A DNA stretch of 64,000 nucleotides, taken from the NCBI GenBank assembly GCA_024685285.1, contig JAIKVZ010000031.1:62001-126000 (forward strand), read 5' to 3'. A program made the translations under genes and the position numbers. The notes under the pieces are model-generated. The model did not search any database and was not told where the DNA came from. It saw only the letters and a program-made list of their open reading frames with translations. The DNA comes from Bacteroidales bacterium. Lineage in GTDB: Bacteria > Bacteroidota > Bacteroidia > Bacteroidales > P3. Below, in pieces: positions 33,102 to 42,680 of the stretch (the stretch's first letter is position 1; every line of letters begins with the position of its first letter).

Positions 33102-33848
33102 CTACTTGCGCTTGGCCTGGTTGGCAACGCTCTGCATCTTGGCGGCGATGACATCGGGGTCGCCGAGGAACTTGTCCTCTACAAGGTTCATGCGCTCGTC
33201 GAAAGTGAAGACATAGGGCACCGCTGTGGGCAGGTTGAACTTGATAATCTCGTCGTTGCCCATACCTTTGAGCTCCTTGACGATGCCACGCAGCGAGTTG
33301 CCGTGGGCAACGACCATAAGGGTGTTGCGGTTGTCGAAGGCGGGCATGATGGTGCCGCGGTAGTAGGGCATGAGGCGTCCGATGGTGTCCTTGAGGCTCT
33401 CAGTGAGGGGTATAAGGTTGTCGGGTATCTCATTGTAACGGGGGTCCATACGCGGGCTACGCTCGTCGTGCAGGTCGAGTGCCGGGGGCTGTACATCGAA
33501 AGAGCGACGCCACATAAGCACCTGCTCGTCGCCGTATTTGGCAGCGGTTTCGGCCTTGTTGAGACCTTGGATGGCGCCGTAGCTTTTCTCGTTGAGGCGC
33601 CAGCTTTTCTGCACCGGCAGCCAGTCCATATCCATAGCGTCGAGCACCTGGTTGAGGGTCTTTACAGCACGTTTGAGGTACGAAGTGAAGCACAATTCGG
33701 GGCGATAGCCCTCGGCCTTGAGCAGACGACCCGCCTCATAGGCCTCTTGCATACCGGCCTCGGTAAGGTCGACATCGGTCCATCCTGTGAACAGGTTGAG
33801 TTTATTCCACTCGCTTTCGCCGTGGCGTATCAATATTAAGGTTTTCAT
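33102..33848 (-). CDS. gpmA: 2,3-bisphosphoglycerate-dependent phosphoglycerate mutase
   Basis: Interconverts 3- and 2-phosphoglycerate in glycolysis. The 248-residue protein begins MKTLILIRHGESEWNKLNLF, with the phospho-accepting His9. GWTDVDLTEAG, LNEKSYGAIQGLNKAETAAK and VVAHGNSLRGIVKEL (second active-site His) follow in the order of the dPGM family, and length matches. It overlaps lgt by four bases (ATGA) and is the last gene before the terminator at 33012-33036. Confidence 0.97.
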   Translation of the reverse strand: MKTLILIRHGESEWNKLNLFTGWTDVDLTEAGMQEAYEAGRLLKAEGYRPELCFTSYLKRAVKTLNQVLDAMDMDWLPVQKSWRLNEKSYGAIQGLNKAETAAKYGDEQVLMWRRSFDVQPPALDLHDERSPRMDPRYNEIPDNLIPLTESLKDTIGRLMPYYRGTIMPAFDNRNTLMVVAHGNSLRGIVKELKGMGNDEIIKFNLPTAVPYVFTFDERMNLVEDKFLGDPDVIAAKMQSVANQAKRK

Positions 33849-34711
33849 TTCTTTGGGTTCTCCTTTTTATTCGTAAACGTTGATTCTGGCAATTTATTGT
33901 GGTGCGAAAGCCAAACCATGACCAAACCTCCCAAAATGAACGGCAGGCTGAGCAGCTGGCCCATATTGAGGGTCATGCCGGCCTCGAAAGCCACCTGGTC
34001 TTCTTTGACAAACTCTATCAGCAACCTGGCGCCGAAGAGGGCCACCAACCACCAGCCAAAGAGGCGGCCGTTGTGAAGCTTGCCCTTCTTTGACCAGTAG
34101 ACTATGGAACTGACAATGAAGATGATGAGGTATGAAAACGACTCATAGAGCTGCGTTGGGTGTTTGGGCACAGTCTCGCCGTTGCGCTCGAACACAAAAC
34201 CCCATGGCAACGATGTCTCGACACCGTAAATCTCACTGTTGAAGAGGTTGCCCAAGCGTATGAAAGCACCGCCCAGGGCCACCACAATCACAAGGCGGTC
34301 GAGCACCCACAGCACATTGAGGTGGTAGCGCCTGTTGTAGAGCCACAGGGCCAACAGTATGCCAATGGCAGCGCCGTGGCTGGCCAACCCTTGGTAGCCT
34401 GTGAATTGGCCAGTTTTCAGATTGAAGGGCAGGAAAATCTCAAGCCAATGTTCCGCGGTGCAGAAATAGTCTGGCTCGTAGAATAGGCAGTGGCCCAAAC
34501 GGGCTCCAATCAGCACAGCAAGAAAGATGTAGACCACCAGTGCGTCGAGCAGCTTGGCCTCCACCTTCTCCTTGGCGAACATACGGCTCAGAATGAAGTA
34601 GCCGAACAGGAATGCGCAAAGGAACCCCATGGAGTACCATCTGAGGCCGTAGGAGCCTATTTGGAACATGATAGGGTCGACATTCCAGTTTATGAAGAGC
34701 TGTGTTAGCAT
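33845..34711 (-). CDS. lgt: Prolipoprotein diacylglyceryl transferase
   Basis: First enzyme of lipoprotein maturation, adding diacylglycerol to the lipobox Cys in the inner membrane. The 288-residue protein has about seven membrane segments. It starts LFINWNVDPIMFQIGSYGLR, a normal Lgt opening. It carries the Lgt signature RLGNLFNSEIYGVETSLPWG and the HPTQLYES block. The many predicted lipoproteins in this window are its likely substrates. It starts three bases after the rny stop and overlaps gpmA by four bases, so all three are translated from one message. Confidence 0.95.
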   Translation of the reverse strand: MLTQLFINWNVDPIMFQIGSYGLRWYSMGFLCAFLFGYFILSRMFAKEKVEAKLLDALVVYIFLAVLIGARLGHCLFYEPDYFCTAEHWLEIFLPFNLKTGQFTGYQGLASHGAAIGILLALWLYNRRYHLNVLWVLDRLVIVVALGGAFIRLGNLFNSEIYGVETSLPWGFVFERNGETVPKHPTQLYESFSYLIIFIVSSIVYWSKKGKLHNGRLFGWWLVALFGARLLIEFVKEDQVAFEAGMTLNMGQLLSLPFILGGLVMVWLSHHNKLPESTFTNKKENPKK

Positions 34712-34714
34712 GGC

Positions 34715-36253
34715 TTACTTGGCGTAGTTGATGGCACGTGTTTCGCGTATCACAGTGACTTTGATCTGGCCTGGGTAGGTCATCTCGTTCTGAATCTGGC
34801 GCGAGAGGTCGTAGCTGAGTTTGGTGGCCTCGGTGTCGCCAATCTTGTCGGCACCCACAATAACGCGCAGTTCGCGGCCGGCCTGGATGGCGTAGGTCTT
34901 GACCACACCGGGGTAGGTCATGGCCATCTCCTCAAGTTTGTTGAGTCGGTTGATGTAGGCCTCGACTACCTCGCGACGGGCTCCCGGGCGGGCGCCGCTT
35001 ATGGCATCGCACACCTGTATGATGGGGCTGATGAGGTTGGTCATCTCCACCTCGTCGTGGTGAGCTCCGATGGCGTTGCACACATCGGGGTGCTCTTTGT
35101 ATTTTTCGGCCAACTGCATGCCGAACAGTGCGTGAGGCATTTCGGGATCGGTCTCGGGCACTTTGCCTATGTCGTGCAGCAAACCGGCGCGCTTGGCAAG
35201 TTTTGGGTTCAGACCCAGCTCAGAAGCCATAGTAGCGGCCAAGTTGGCCACTTCGCGGCTGTGTTGCAACAGGTTCTGGCCGTAACTGGAACGGTACTTC
35301 ATGCGGCCTACCATGCGCATAAGCTCATGGTTCATGTTTACAATGCCAAGATCTATACAGGTGCGTTTACCCACCTCGGCAATCTCCTGCTCAATCTGGC
35401 GGCGGGTTTTGGCCACCACCTCCTCGATACGGGCCGGGTGAATGCGGCCGTCGGTGACAAGTTTGTGGAGCGAAAGACGTGCAATCTCGCGGCGCACGGG
35501 GTCGAAGCCGCTGATGATGATGGCATCTGGCGAATCGTCGATGATGATTTCGACACCGGTGAGGCTTTCGAGGGTGCGTATATTGCGACCTTCGCGACCA
35601 ATGATACGGCCCTTGACATCTTCGTTCTCAAGGTTGAAGACGCTCACAGTGTTCTCGACGGCGGTTTCGGTGGCGGTGCGCTGGATGCTTTGTATGATAA
35701 TCTTCTTGGCCTGCTCGTTGGCGGTGTTTTTGGCCTCCTCGATTATGTCCATAATGCTGTTGCTGGCCTCGGCGCGAGCCTCGTCTTTCATGGACTCCAC
35801 CAGCTGCTGCTTGGCCTCGTCGGCGGTCATGCCGGCTATGTGTTCAAGTTTGCTTAGGCTTTCTCTGTAAACCTTTTCAACCTCGGCCTGGCGCTTGTGC
35901 AGGGTGTCTATCTCGCTGTTGAGCTTGTCGCTCACACCTTTGAGCTCTTCGCTTTTTTTCTGCAGTTCGCCAACCTTCTGGTTCAGGGTCTGCTCGCGTT
36001 GCTTGAGTTTGTTCTCCTGGTCGCGCAGTTTGTTGTTCTGTTCGTTGACTTGCTTGTCATACTCGCTTTTGAGTTGCAGGTATTTCTCCTTGGCTTGGAG
36101 CATTTTTTCTTTCTTGAGCACTTCGCTTTTCTCTTCGGCGTCTTTGAGCACTTGCTGGCTCTTGCCCAAGAGTCTGTTGCGCATTACGGTGGTGGCGAGC
36201 CACAGTGTGAGGCCACCTCCTGCAACGATTCCGATAATGATTCCTATAATCAT
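34715..36253 (-). CDS. rny: Ribonuclease Y
   Basis: Membrane-tethered endoribonuclease that starts decay and processing of many mRNAs. The 512-residue protein has an N-terminal membrane segment ([20 protein letters not shown]), a long coiled coil to about residue 190, a KH RNA-binding domain ([19 protein letters not shown]) and an HD domain ([20 protein letters not shown] and [12 protein letters not shown]). The C-terminal AINYAK is the family's usual end. A -7 box at 36366-36373 lies about 110 bases upstream. It leads an operon with lgt and gpmA. Confidence 0.96.
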   Translation of the reverse strand: MIIGIIIGIVAGGGLTLWLATTVMRNRLLGKSQQVLKDAEEKSEVLKKEKMLQAKEKYLQLKSEYDKQVNEQNNKLRDQENKLKQREQTLNQKVGELQKKSEELKGVSDKLNSEIDTLHKRQAEVEKVYRESLSKLEHIAGMTADEAKQQLVESMKDEARAEASNSIMDIIEEAKNTANEQAKKIIIQSIQRTATETAVENTVSVFNLENEDVKGRIIGREGRNIRTLESLTGVEIIIDDSPDAIIISGFDPVRREIARLSLHKLVTDGRIHPARIEEVVAKTRRQIEQEIAEVGKRTCIDLGIVNMNHELMRMVGRMKYRSSYGQNLLQHSREVANLAATMASELGLNPKLAKRAGLLHDIGKVPETDPEMPHALFGMQLAEKYKEHPDVCNAIGAHHDEVEMTNLISPIIQVCDAISGARPGARREVVEAYINRLNKLEEMAMTYPGVVKTYAIQAGRELRVIVGADKIGDTEATKLSYDLSRQIQNEMTYPGQIKVTVIRETRAINYAK

Positions 36254-36365
36254 GGTGTTGGGTTGGGTTGTTTGTTGTGTGGGAACGCCGTCGGCCGCTG
36301 TGCCGTGCTTGGTGCTTTTTAGAAATCCTGCACCGCTGTCCCTCCGGGAGTTATGGTAAACTCTG

Positions 36366-36373
36366 CAAAGGTA
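36366..36373 (-). promoter_or_regulatory. -7 box ahead of rny
   Basis: Minus strand TACCTTTG, between the zapA stop and rny. It implies a leader of roughly 100 bases on the rny-lgt-gpmA message. Confidence 0.5.
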
Positions 36374-36429
36374 GGATTTGAGCGCCGGGCGTATGGGCCA
36401 TACAGCTTACCCGCCCATGAGCAGACTCG

Positions 36430-36457
36430 GTTTGTAAATGGTGTTGAGTTTACAAAC
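36430..36457 (-). terminator. Inverted repeat at the zapA stop
   Basis: GTTTGTAAA (36430-36438) and TTTACAAAC (36449-36457) are perfect complements across the end of zapA. There is no following U-run, so it may mark RNA processing or an operator instead of termination. Confidence 0.35.
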
Positions 36458-36752
36458 TGTTTTGGGTGCGGTGCAGGAGGGAGTCGAGGCCGCTGTCGAT
36501 AGCACCGAGGCGCCGCTCGAGGTCGGCGCTCTTGGCTTTCAGCGTGCCCTGGGTCTTGACCAGTTGGGTTATCTGCGTCAGGGCCACCATGGCCAGCAGA
36601 TCCTGATTGTCCTTGTATGAGTAGAGCTTGCCGTAGCTCCTGGCCTGGCTCTCTATGAGCTCGGCGGCGCGCAGCAGGTGTTCGCGCTCCTCGTCTGATA
36701 TGCGGAGGCGGTAGCTGCGGTCTAATATGCTGACTGTTGTGGTGTCTGTCAT
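36450..36752 (-). CDS. zapA: Cell division protein ZapA
   Basis: A 100-residue protein of the ZapA family, which bundles FtsZ filaments at the division site. The N-terminal part TTTVSILDRSYRLRISDEER, with LLRAAELIESQARSYGKLYS after it, matches the ZapA head. The C-terminal region (LVKTQGTLKAKSADLERRLG) is the coiled coil used for tetramer formation. The upstream 107-residue coiled-coil gene overlaps it by four bases. Length and order are typical of Bacteroidota ZapA proteins. Confidence 0.87.
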   Translation of the reverse strand: MTDTTTVSILDRSYRLRISDEEREHLLRAAELIESQARSYGKLYSYKDNQDLLAMVALTQITQLVKTQGTLKAKSADLERRLGAIDSGLDSLLHRTQNSL

Positions 36753-37072
36753 GAGCGTGTGGCGGTGTCTGCGAGGTCTGGCTGCCCTTCAATGGGTTGG
36801 CCCATAAGGGCCAAAGTCTGGTCTATAGTACGTATCAACTGGTTGATCCTGTTCTGTATCTCTGCGGTGTTGCCCGTTGGTGCCGGCTTGTTCCCTGTGG
36901 TTAATAACTTGTTTTCTTCTCTTAATTGGTTTATTATTATGTTTTGTTTATTTATGGTTTGCTCCAATGCTTTGCAACGGCTTTCGACCACTGCGCCGCT
37001 CGGGCCGCTCTCGGTTCCGAGTTGCCGCAGCTTTTCTTCGATTGAGGATAGGGTTGTCTCGTAGTCGAACAT
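36749..37072 (-). CDS. Small coiled-coil protein cotranscribed with zapA
   Basis: A 107-residue protein whose middle part (SRCKALEQTINKQNIIINQL, then REENKLL) is a clear heptad coiled coil. The second half (AEIQNRINQLIRTIDQTLAL) is helical, and the tail is acidic. No enzyme motif or export signal. It overlaps zapA by four bases and has a full consensus promoter at 37110-37141, so it leads the zapA transcript. Position and shape suggest a ZapB-like division partner, which is inference; sequence identity to ZapB is not evident by eye. Confidence 0.72.
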   Translation of the reverse strand: MFDYETTLSSIEEKLRQLGTESGPSGAVVESRCKALEQTINKQNIIINQLREENKLLTTGNKPAPTGNTAEIQNRINQLIRTIDQTLALMGQPIEGQPDLADTATRS

Positions 37073-37109
37073 GGGTCAATTCGCTGCATTGCATTATTAA
37101 AAGCGGTTG

Positions 37110-37141
37110 CAAAGTTAGCAATTTTTTCGCAAATGCGCAAA
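37110..37141 (-). promoter_or_regulatory. Promoter of the coiled-coil/zapA operon
   Basis: Minus strand TTTG (37141-37138), 20 bases, TAACTTTG (37117-37110). Confidence 0.75.
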
Positions 37142-37242
37142 TTGTTTTTTGCCAAAGAGGGCTTTATAACGCCCATAACGCTAAAAACCAACACGTTGTG
37201 CGCGCTATTTATTTTATATGGCGACGTGGCTGGACATTGTTT

Positions 37243-37274
37243 TTTGGCGGTTAGCGATTTTTTTTGTACTTTTG
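37243..37274 (+). promoter_or_regulatory. Promoter of the FecCD/FecE importer operon
   Basis: TTTG (37243-37246), 20 bases, TACTTTTG (37267-37274). The ATG is only about 30 bases beyond, so no riboswitch fits in the leader. Confidence 0.75.
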
Positions 37275-37305
37275 CAAAACGATTTTTCGCAAAAACGGAC
37301 GCTAT

Positions 37306-38280
37306 ATGACTGATACCGTAGACCCTATGCCCCGGCGGCGTGCCTGGCTGCCTGCCGCGCTGGCGCTGGCCCTTGTGGCGGCGGCGGCGTGGAGTGCCTG
37401 TTCTGGCGTGGTCAAGCTGAGCCCGGCCGAGCTGCTGCACAGCGACATCTTCCTCAACCTGCGCCTGCCGCGCATCGTGGCGGCCATGTTGGTGGGGGCG
37501 GCGCTGGCGGCCAGCGGGGCGGCCTATCAGTCGGTATTCCGCAACCCACTGACCGACCCCTACGTGCTCGGCGTCTCGTCCGGAGCCTCGTTGGGCGCGG
37601 CGGTGGCCATAGTGCTGGGCCTCGAGCATAGCGTTTGGGGCATAGGTGCCATGGCACTTGTGGCGGCCCTGGCCACGGTGTGGCTCATCTACCGCGTGGC
37701 CTCGTCGGCCCGGGGTCTCAACACCCCCACCCTGCTGCTCACCGGCGTGTGCCTCACCCTGCTGCTGGGCGCGGTGGTCACCTTCCTGATGGTGCTCCAC
37801 CAAGACAAGATGGAGCGCATAGTGTTCTGGACCATGGGCAGCTTTGCCTCGGCCTCGTGGCTCGACGTTGCGCTGCTGGCCCCCGCTACCGTGGCGGGCT
37901 CTGTGGCGGTGCTCTTCTCGGCACGCGACCTCAACCTGCTGCTGGCCGGAGCCGACACGGCCAAAAGCCTCGGCGTGGAGGTGGAGCGTGTGCAGCGGCG
38001 CCTGCTGCTCTTCACCACCCTCATGGTGGCCGTAGCCGTGAGCACCTGCGGCGTTATAGGCTTTGTAGGTCTCATTGTGCCCCACGCCGTGCGTCTGGTT
38101 GCCGGCCCCGACAACCGACGCCTCGTCCCCTCGTCGCTATTGGCCGGAGCCCTTTTCATGCTGCTGTGCGACACCGGTGCCCGCACCCTGCTGCAGCCCG
38201 CCGAACTGCCCGTGGGAAGCCTCACCGCTATAGTCGGCGCGCCACTGTTCATATACCTTCTCTACCGCAACCGCCGTTAA
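37306..38280 (+). CDS. FecCD/BtuC-type ABC importer permease
   Basis: Inner-membrane permease of the iron-siderophore/cobalamin/heme importer class. Starting at the ATG at 37306 it has 324 residues and about nine or ten membrane segments. Family motifs include LRLPRIVAAMLVGAALAASG, AYQSVFRNPLTDPYVLGVSS and VGLIVPHAVRLVAGPDNRRL. An upstream ATG at 37264 would begin inside the promoter and is excluded. The ATPase gene follows after 13 bases. No periplasmic binding protein or TonB-dependent receptor is adjacent, so the ligand (siderophore, heme or corrinoid) cannot be named. Confidence 0.93.
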   Translation: MTDTVDPMPRRRAWLPAALALALVAAAAWSACSGVVKLSPAELLHSDIFLNLRLPRIVAAMLVGAALAASGAAYQSVFRNPLTDPYVLGVSSGASLGAAVAIVLGLEHSVWGIGAMALVAALATVWLIYRVASSARGLNTPTLLLTGVCLTLLLGAVVTFLMVLHQDKMERIVFWTMGSFASASWLDVALLAPATVAGSVAVLFSARDLNLLLAGADTAKSLGVEVERVQRRLLLFTTLMVAVAVSTCGVIGFVGLIVPHAVRLVAGPDNRRLVPSSLLAGALFMLLCDTGARTLLQPAELPVGSLTAIVGAPLFIYLLYRNRR

Positions 38281-38293
38281 ACCCTCTGCAGCC

Positions 38294-39118
38294 ATGACAA
38301 ACACCATCGATACACCGCAACCCGCCATAGCCATAGCCGACCTCTCGGTTTGCTACGGCCGCAAGACCGTGCTGCAGGGGCTGAGCGCCACCATCGAGAG
38401 CGGCGCCTGCTACGCCGTCATGGGCCCCAACGGCTGCGGCAAGACCACCCTGCTGCGCTGCATCGGCGGCCTCATGGAGCCCGCCGGCGGCAGCGTCGAA
38501 CTGTGCGGCCGCCCCGTGCACTCATACCCCGCTCGCGAGCTGGCTCGCCGCGTGGCCTACGTGCAGCAACATCCGTTGCGCGACATAGAGTTCACCGCCT
38601 ACGAAACCGTCATGACGGGCCGCAACCCCTACCAGCGCAACCTGCACGGCGAGAGCGAGGCCGACCGGCAAGCCGTGGAGCAGGCCATGCTCCAAACCAA
38701 CACCTGGCACCTGCGCAACACCCGCACCGACCGCACCAGCGGCGGCGAGCTGCAACGCATTGCACTGGCCCGCGCCATAGCCCAGCAAACGCCCGTCATG
38801 CTGCTCGACGAACCCGTGTCGAACCTCGACATAGCCCACCAGTTCGACATCCTGAGCCTGCTGGCCGGCATCGAGGGCAAGACCGTACTCATAGTGATTC
38901 ACGACCTCAACCTAGCCCTTCGCTACTGTCCGCGCCTGCTGCTGCTCAGCGGCGGTGGCGTAGTCTACCAGGGTTCCACCGCCGACGGGCTCACACCCGA
39001 AAACATCAAACACGTCTTCGGCGTTGAAGCTGAAGTAGATAACGGCTGGGTTCGCATACTCGGTCGCAGCAAAAAACAACCGGCAACGCAAACCGCAGAC
39101 AACCAACCGCTTAAATAG
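38294..39118 (+). CDS. FecE/BtuD-type ABC importer ATPase
   Basis: Cytosolic ATPase partner of the preceding permease. The 274-residue protein has Walker A GPNGCGKT at 44-51, a Q-loop in YVQQHP, signature TSGGE at 148-152 in place of LSGGE, Walker B LLDEP at 170-174 and the switch His in VIHDLNLALRY. These are normal for the metal-chelate importer group. The TAG stop at 39116-39118 runs straight into a dispersed G-rich repeat, and the transcription unit presumably ends there, facing the minus-strand RND operon. Confidence 0.93.
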   Translation: MTNTIDTPQPAIAIADLSVCYGRKTVLQGLSATIESGACYAVMGPNGCGKTTLLRCIGGLMEPAGGSVELCGRPVHSYPARELARRVAYVQQHPLRDIEFTAYETVMTGRNPYQRNLHGESEADRQAVEQAMLQTNTWHLRNTRTDRTSGGELQRIALARAIAQQTPVMLLDEPVSNLDIAHQFDILSLLAGIEGKTVLIVIHDLNLALRYCPRLLLLSGGGVVYQGSTADGLTPENIKHVFGVEAEVDNGWVRILGRSKKQPATQTADNQPLK

Positions 39119-39150
39119 GTTAGGTTCGGGTTAAGGTCGGGTCAACATCG
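39118..39150 (+). repeat. Dispersed G-rich repeat after the importer ATPase gene
   Basis: GGTTAGGTTCGGGTTAAGGT, CGGGTCAACATCG. It begins within the stop codon, sense to the upstream gene, and shares the tail TCAACATCG with copies at 32292 and 52224. Confidence 0.9.
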
Positions 39151-39196
39151 CCCCACCTTCACACATCAGCCCTTAGGCCCCGAATAATGCCCGATA

Positions 39197-39493
39197 TTAC
39201 AGGGTGCTGGCCTCGATATTCCACACAAAGGCGCGTATGCCCACCTCCTCGTTGCGGCGGTCGAGCTTGCGCACAGCGGTGAGGAGGTCGTCAACGCGGG
39301 CATCGTCGACCACCGTCATCACGGCGTTGTTCATCTCGGGCCATGTGTGGGTGCCGCGGTGCGGGTCGCCGTTCTCGTGGCCACGACCTTGCACGTTCTC
39401 CCAGAAAGTGAAGCCGCGTATGTTCAGCATATCGAGCATATACTCCACACGCTCGGTGTTGGCTTGGTTGAAGACTATGAGGACGGATTTCAT
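39197..39493 (-). CDS. PII-like small protein at the end of an RND efflux operon
   Basis: A 98-residue protein that looks like a ferredoxin-fold, PII-type signalling protein: KSVLIVFNQANTERVEYML, GFTFWENVQGRG and NNAVMTVVDDARVDDLLTAV follow the strand-helix-strand order, with GRGHENGDPHRGTHTWPEMN at the T-loop position. No classical uridylylation Tyr is visible. The preceding gene, one base away, encodes the RND pump, so it is the last gene of that operon. A sensory or regulatory role for the pump is plausible; the ligand is unknown. Confidence 0.7.
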   Translation of the reverse strand: MKSVLIVFNQANTERVEYMLDMLNIRGFTFWENVQGRGHENGDPHRGTHTWPEMNNAVMTVVDDARVDDLLTAVRKLDRRNEEVGIRAFVWNIEASTL

Positions 39494-39494
39494 A

Positions 39495-42400
39495 CTAATT
39501 CTCTAAGTTGATGTTCATGAATACAAATTTCTTGCGCTGGCGTTCAAGGCGTTCCTGGTCTCCACGGCGGTTGAAGATGCCGTAGAGCACCGGCACCACG
39601 ATGAGGGTGACGAAGGTGCTGACCGTGAGGCCGCCGATGACGACGATGCCCAGCGTGGTCCACATCTCAGAGCCCTCGCTGGTCGAGGTGGCCATGGGTA
39701 TCATGCCGAGGATGGTGGTAAAGGCGGTCATCATCACCGGGCGCAGACGGCTCTGCCCACTCAAGGCTATAGCCTCGCCGAGGGGTATGCCGCGCTCGCG
39801 CATAAGGTTGATGTAGTCCACCAACACGATGCCGTTCTTGACCACAATACCGATGAGCAGCACAATGCCGAGCATACCCACCATATCAAGGTTCTCGCCG
39901 GTAATGAGCAGCGCCAACACCGTGCCAGTCAGGGCGAAAGGTATGGCCATCATGATGATTGCCGGCTTGCCGAAACTCTCGAACTGCGAGGCCATCACGA
40001 TGTAGACAAGCATGAGAATGAGCAGTCCGACGAGCATCATGGCCTGAGTCGACTCCTGCTGGTCCTCGAAAGAGCCTGCGAGGCTGACGTGCATTCCGGC
40101 AGGGACTCCCATTTGGTCAACCTCGTTCTGCACAGCCATTGCCAAGTCGCGCAGCGAAGTGCGGTAAGGCATCACCGAGAGAGTGAGGTAGCGCTGGCGG
40201 TTTTTGCGCTCGATGGTGGGCGGGCACCAGTATTCGCTGACAGTGCCGAGCTCCTCGAGCTTGATAATCTTGCCGGTGGCCGTGGGGATTGAGAGTTGCT
40301 CGATATCGGAGATGGCGTCACGGTATTCCTCACGCAGGCGCACCACTATCTTGTACTCTTCGCCGTCCTCCTTCAGGTTGCCTGCCGTCATGCCGTTGAC
40401 GCGGTTGCGTATATACATGGCCACGGTGCTTTCGTTCAATCCGTGGAGGGCCAATTTCTGTTTGTCGAGGTCTATCTTCAGTTCGGCGCGGTCTTCGTCA
40501 CGACTTATGCGGGTGTCGCGGGCGCCTTTGACATTCTGCTCAATGCGTCGTTTGAGTTCCTGCGTGAAAGCTGTGGTTTGGTCGAAGTCGTAGCCGTAGA
40601 TTTCGACCGAAAGCGAGTTGTTGCTTCCGCCGCCCATCATACCGCCCTGGTTTACCTGATAGGTGACCAGCTCGGGATATTCGGCGAAGCAACGGCGCAG
40701 ATCCTCCTGCATCTCAAAGATGGTGCGTTTGCGCACATACTTCTTGGTGCAGCGTATGTTCATCGAAATCTTGTTGTTAGTGGTGCTGTTGAAGAGTGCG
40801 GCGAAACCGGCGTCGTCGTTAGAGCCGGCGTTGGTGGAGATAACCAGCAGGTCGTCGCCCAACAGGCGGCGTATGTCCTCCTCCATGTGGCGGGCGGTCT
40901 TGAGGGTCTCCTCAATGCGGGTGCCACGCTGCAGCTCGGCACTGACACTGATTTGGCCGTTGTCCTGCTCCTTCATGAAGTCCATACCTACCTTGCCCAT
41001 ACCCACGGGAATCATCGACACAACAAAGAATACCAAGGCTATGGCCAGCGTCAGTTTCTTGTGGCCTAGACACCAGCGAAGCACATTGGCGTACCAGGCC
41101 TCGATGGCGCTGAACACTCGGCCGATGGTTTTGTCGAAAGTGAGTTTTTTGGAAGCCTGTTTGGCCTCGCTCTCCTCGCGTGCCTCCTTGGTCAGGAAGA
41201 AAGGTTTCTCCTTCAACATATTGCTCGAAAGCATGGGGATGAGCGAGATGGCGGCGGTGGTTGATACGCACACCACTATGGTGATAATCCAGCCCAGCTC
41301 TTTGAACATAATACCCATCATGCCGGGCACCATGGTAAGGGGTACAAACACCGCAACGAGCACCAAAGTGGTGGCGATAACCGAGGTCCACACCTCGTTG
41401 GTTGCGCAGATTGCCGCCTCGCGGGGCGACTCGCCGCGCTCTATATGCTTGGTGATGTTCTCAAGTACCACAATAGCATCGTCGACCACCATGCCAATTG
41501 CCACGGTGAGCGAAGCCAACGAGATGATGTTGAGCGAACTGTCGGCCAACAGCAGATAGATGAATGATGTGACAAGCGATATGGGGATGGTGAGCGCTAT
41601 GATGAGCGTCGAGCGCCAGTTGCCGAGGAACACCAGCACCACCAACACCACAAAAAGCAAGGCGTAGAAGATACTCTCGGTGAGGCCGTTGATGGCGTTG
41701 ACAATCTCTTCAGAGCCATCGCGGATGAGGGTCACCTCAATGTCTGGCGGCATGGTCTTCATAATCTTCTCCATCTCTTTTTTCACCTGGCGGGCAATGG
41801 CCACGGTGTTGGCACCGGTTTGCTTGGTGATGATGAGACGGGCACCGTCGCGGCTGTTGATTTTCTCGTCGAGCGAGAGGTCCTTGATGGTGTCGCGCAC
41901 AGTAGCCAAGTCGCGCACAAAGACCTGTTTGCCTGTTGCTGTGGTGGTGACCACGATGTCGGCTATTTCTGAGCTTTCGACATATTCGCCTTTCACTCGC
42001 ATTTGGTACTGCTCCTTGCCCATCTTGACCGTGCCGCTGGCAAGGTCGAGGTTGTTGGCGCTAATAGCGTTGCCCACAAGTTCCAACGGTATGCCGTAGG
42101 AGTCGAGTTGCTTGGGGTCGAGGTCGATATAGACGTAGCGCTGCGGTGCGCCGCTGACGGTGATGTTGCCAATGCCGTCGACGCGGTTCAGCACATTCAC
42201 CACGTTGTCTTCAAGAATGCGGTCCAGCCCCGGGTAGCTCTCCTTGGCGGTGAAGCCAAACTGGAGAATGGGCATGGCCGACGAGTTGAGTTTCAAGATC
42301 ATCGGGCGGCTGACGCCGTCGGGCAGGTTGTCGTAGAGCAGGTCAACGTAGGAGCGTATGTCGTTCAGTGCCTCGTCGATATTCTCGCCCCACTCAAACT

Positions 42401-42680
42401 CCAACGTTACAACAGACATATTGTCCTGCGAGTTGGAGGTGATGTTCTTCAGTCCATCGACCGAGTTGAGCGAGTTTTCGATAATCTTGGTGATATTGGT
42501 CTCTATGTCGCTGGCGTTGGCACCGGCATAGGTGGTCATCACCGTGACATACGGCGGATCCATCTCCGGCATCTGGTCGATGGGCAGACGTGACAGCGAG
42601 AAAAGGCCCAGCACAATGACGGCCACAAAGATAAGGCCGGTGGTGATGGGGCGCTCAATAGCGGTTTTGTATATTGCCAT
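39495..42680 (-). CDS. RND-family efflux transporter, inner-membrane pump (AcrB-like)
   Basis: A 1061-residue proton-driven pump. The N-terminus AIYKTAIERPITTGLIFVAV and twelve membrane segments in two groups are typical. The proton-relay Asp pair is in SLTVAIGMVVDDAIVVLENI (TM4). The second half begins near WCLGHKKLTLAIALVFFVVS and carries the usual SRLRPVMMTAFTTILGMIP block. The two large periplasmic loops are complete. It overlaps the adaptor gene by one base and is followed by the PII-like gene. Likely exports drugs, detergents or lipids; specificity cannot be read. Confidence 0.95.
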   Translation of the reverse strand: MAIYKTAIERPITTGLIFVAVIVLGLFSLSRLPIDQMPEMDPPYVTVMTTYAGANASDIETNITKIIENSLNSVDGLKNITSNSQDNMSVVTLEFEWGENIDEALNDIRSYVDLLYDNLPDGVSRPMILKLNSSAMPILQFGFTAKESYPGLDRILEDNVVNVLNRVDGIGNITVSGAPQRYVYIDLDPKQLDSYGIPLELVGNAISANNLDLASGTVKMGKEQYQMRVKGEYVESSEIADIVVTTTATGKQVFVRDLATVRDTIKDLSLDEKINSRDGARLIITKQTGANTVAIARQVKKEMEKIMKTMPPDIEVTLIRDGSEEIVNAINGLTESIFYALLFVVLVVLVFLGNWRSTLIIALTIPISLVTSFIYLLLADSSLNIISLASLTVAIGMVVDDAIVVLENITKHIERGESPREAAICATNEVWTSVIATTLVLVAVFVPLTMVPGMMGIMFKELGWIITIVVCVSTTAAISLIPMLSSNMLKEKPFFLTKEAREESEAKQASKKLTFDKTIGRVFSAIEAWYANVLRWCLGHKKLTLAIALVFFVVSMIPVGMGKVGMDFMKEQDNGQISVSAELQRGTRIEETLKTARHMEEDIRRLLGDDLLVISTNAGSNDDAGFAALFNSTTNNKISMNIRCTKKYVRKRTIFEMQEDLRRCFAEYPELVTYQVNQGGMMGGGSNNSLSVEIYGYDFDQTTAFTQELKRRIEQNVKGARDTRISRDEDRAELKIDLDKQKLALHGLNESTVAMYIRNRVNGMTAGNLKEDGEEYKIVVRLREEYRDAISDIEQLSIPTATGKIIKLEELGTVSEYWCPPTIERKNRQRYLTLSVMPYRTSLRDLAMAVQNEVDQMGVPAGMHVSLAGSFEDQQESTQAMMLVGLLILMLVYIVMASQFESFGKPAIIMMAIPFALTGTVLALLITGENLDMVGMLGIVLLIGIVVKNGIVLVDYINLMRERGIPLGEAIALSGQSRLRPVMMTAFTTILGMIPMATSTSEGSEMWTTLGIVVIGGLTVSTFVTLIVVPVLYGIFNRRGDQERLERQRKKFVFMNINLEN

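Noticed and set aside
36254..36449. 6S RNA next to zapA, as in gammaproteobacteria
   Set aside because: The gap shows a -7 box and a short inverted repeat but I could not build the long open-bubble rod of 6S RNA from it.
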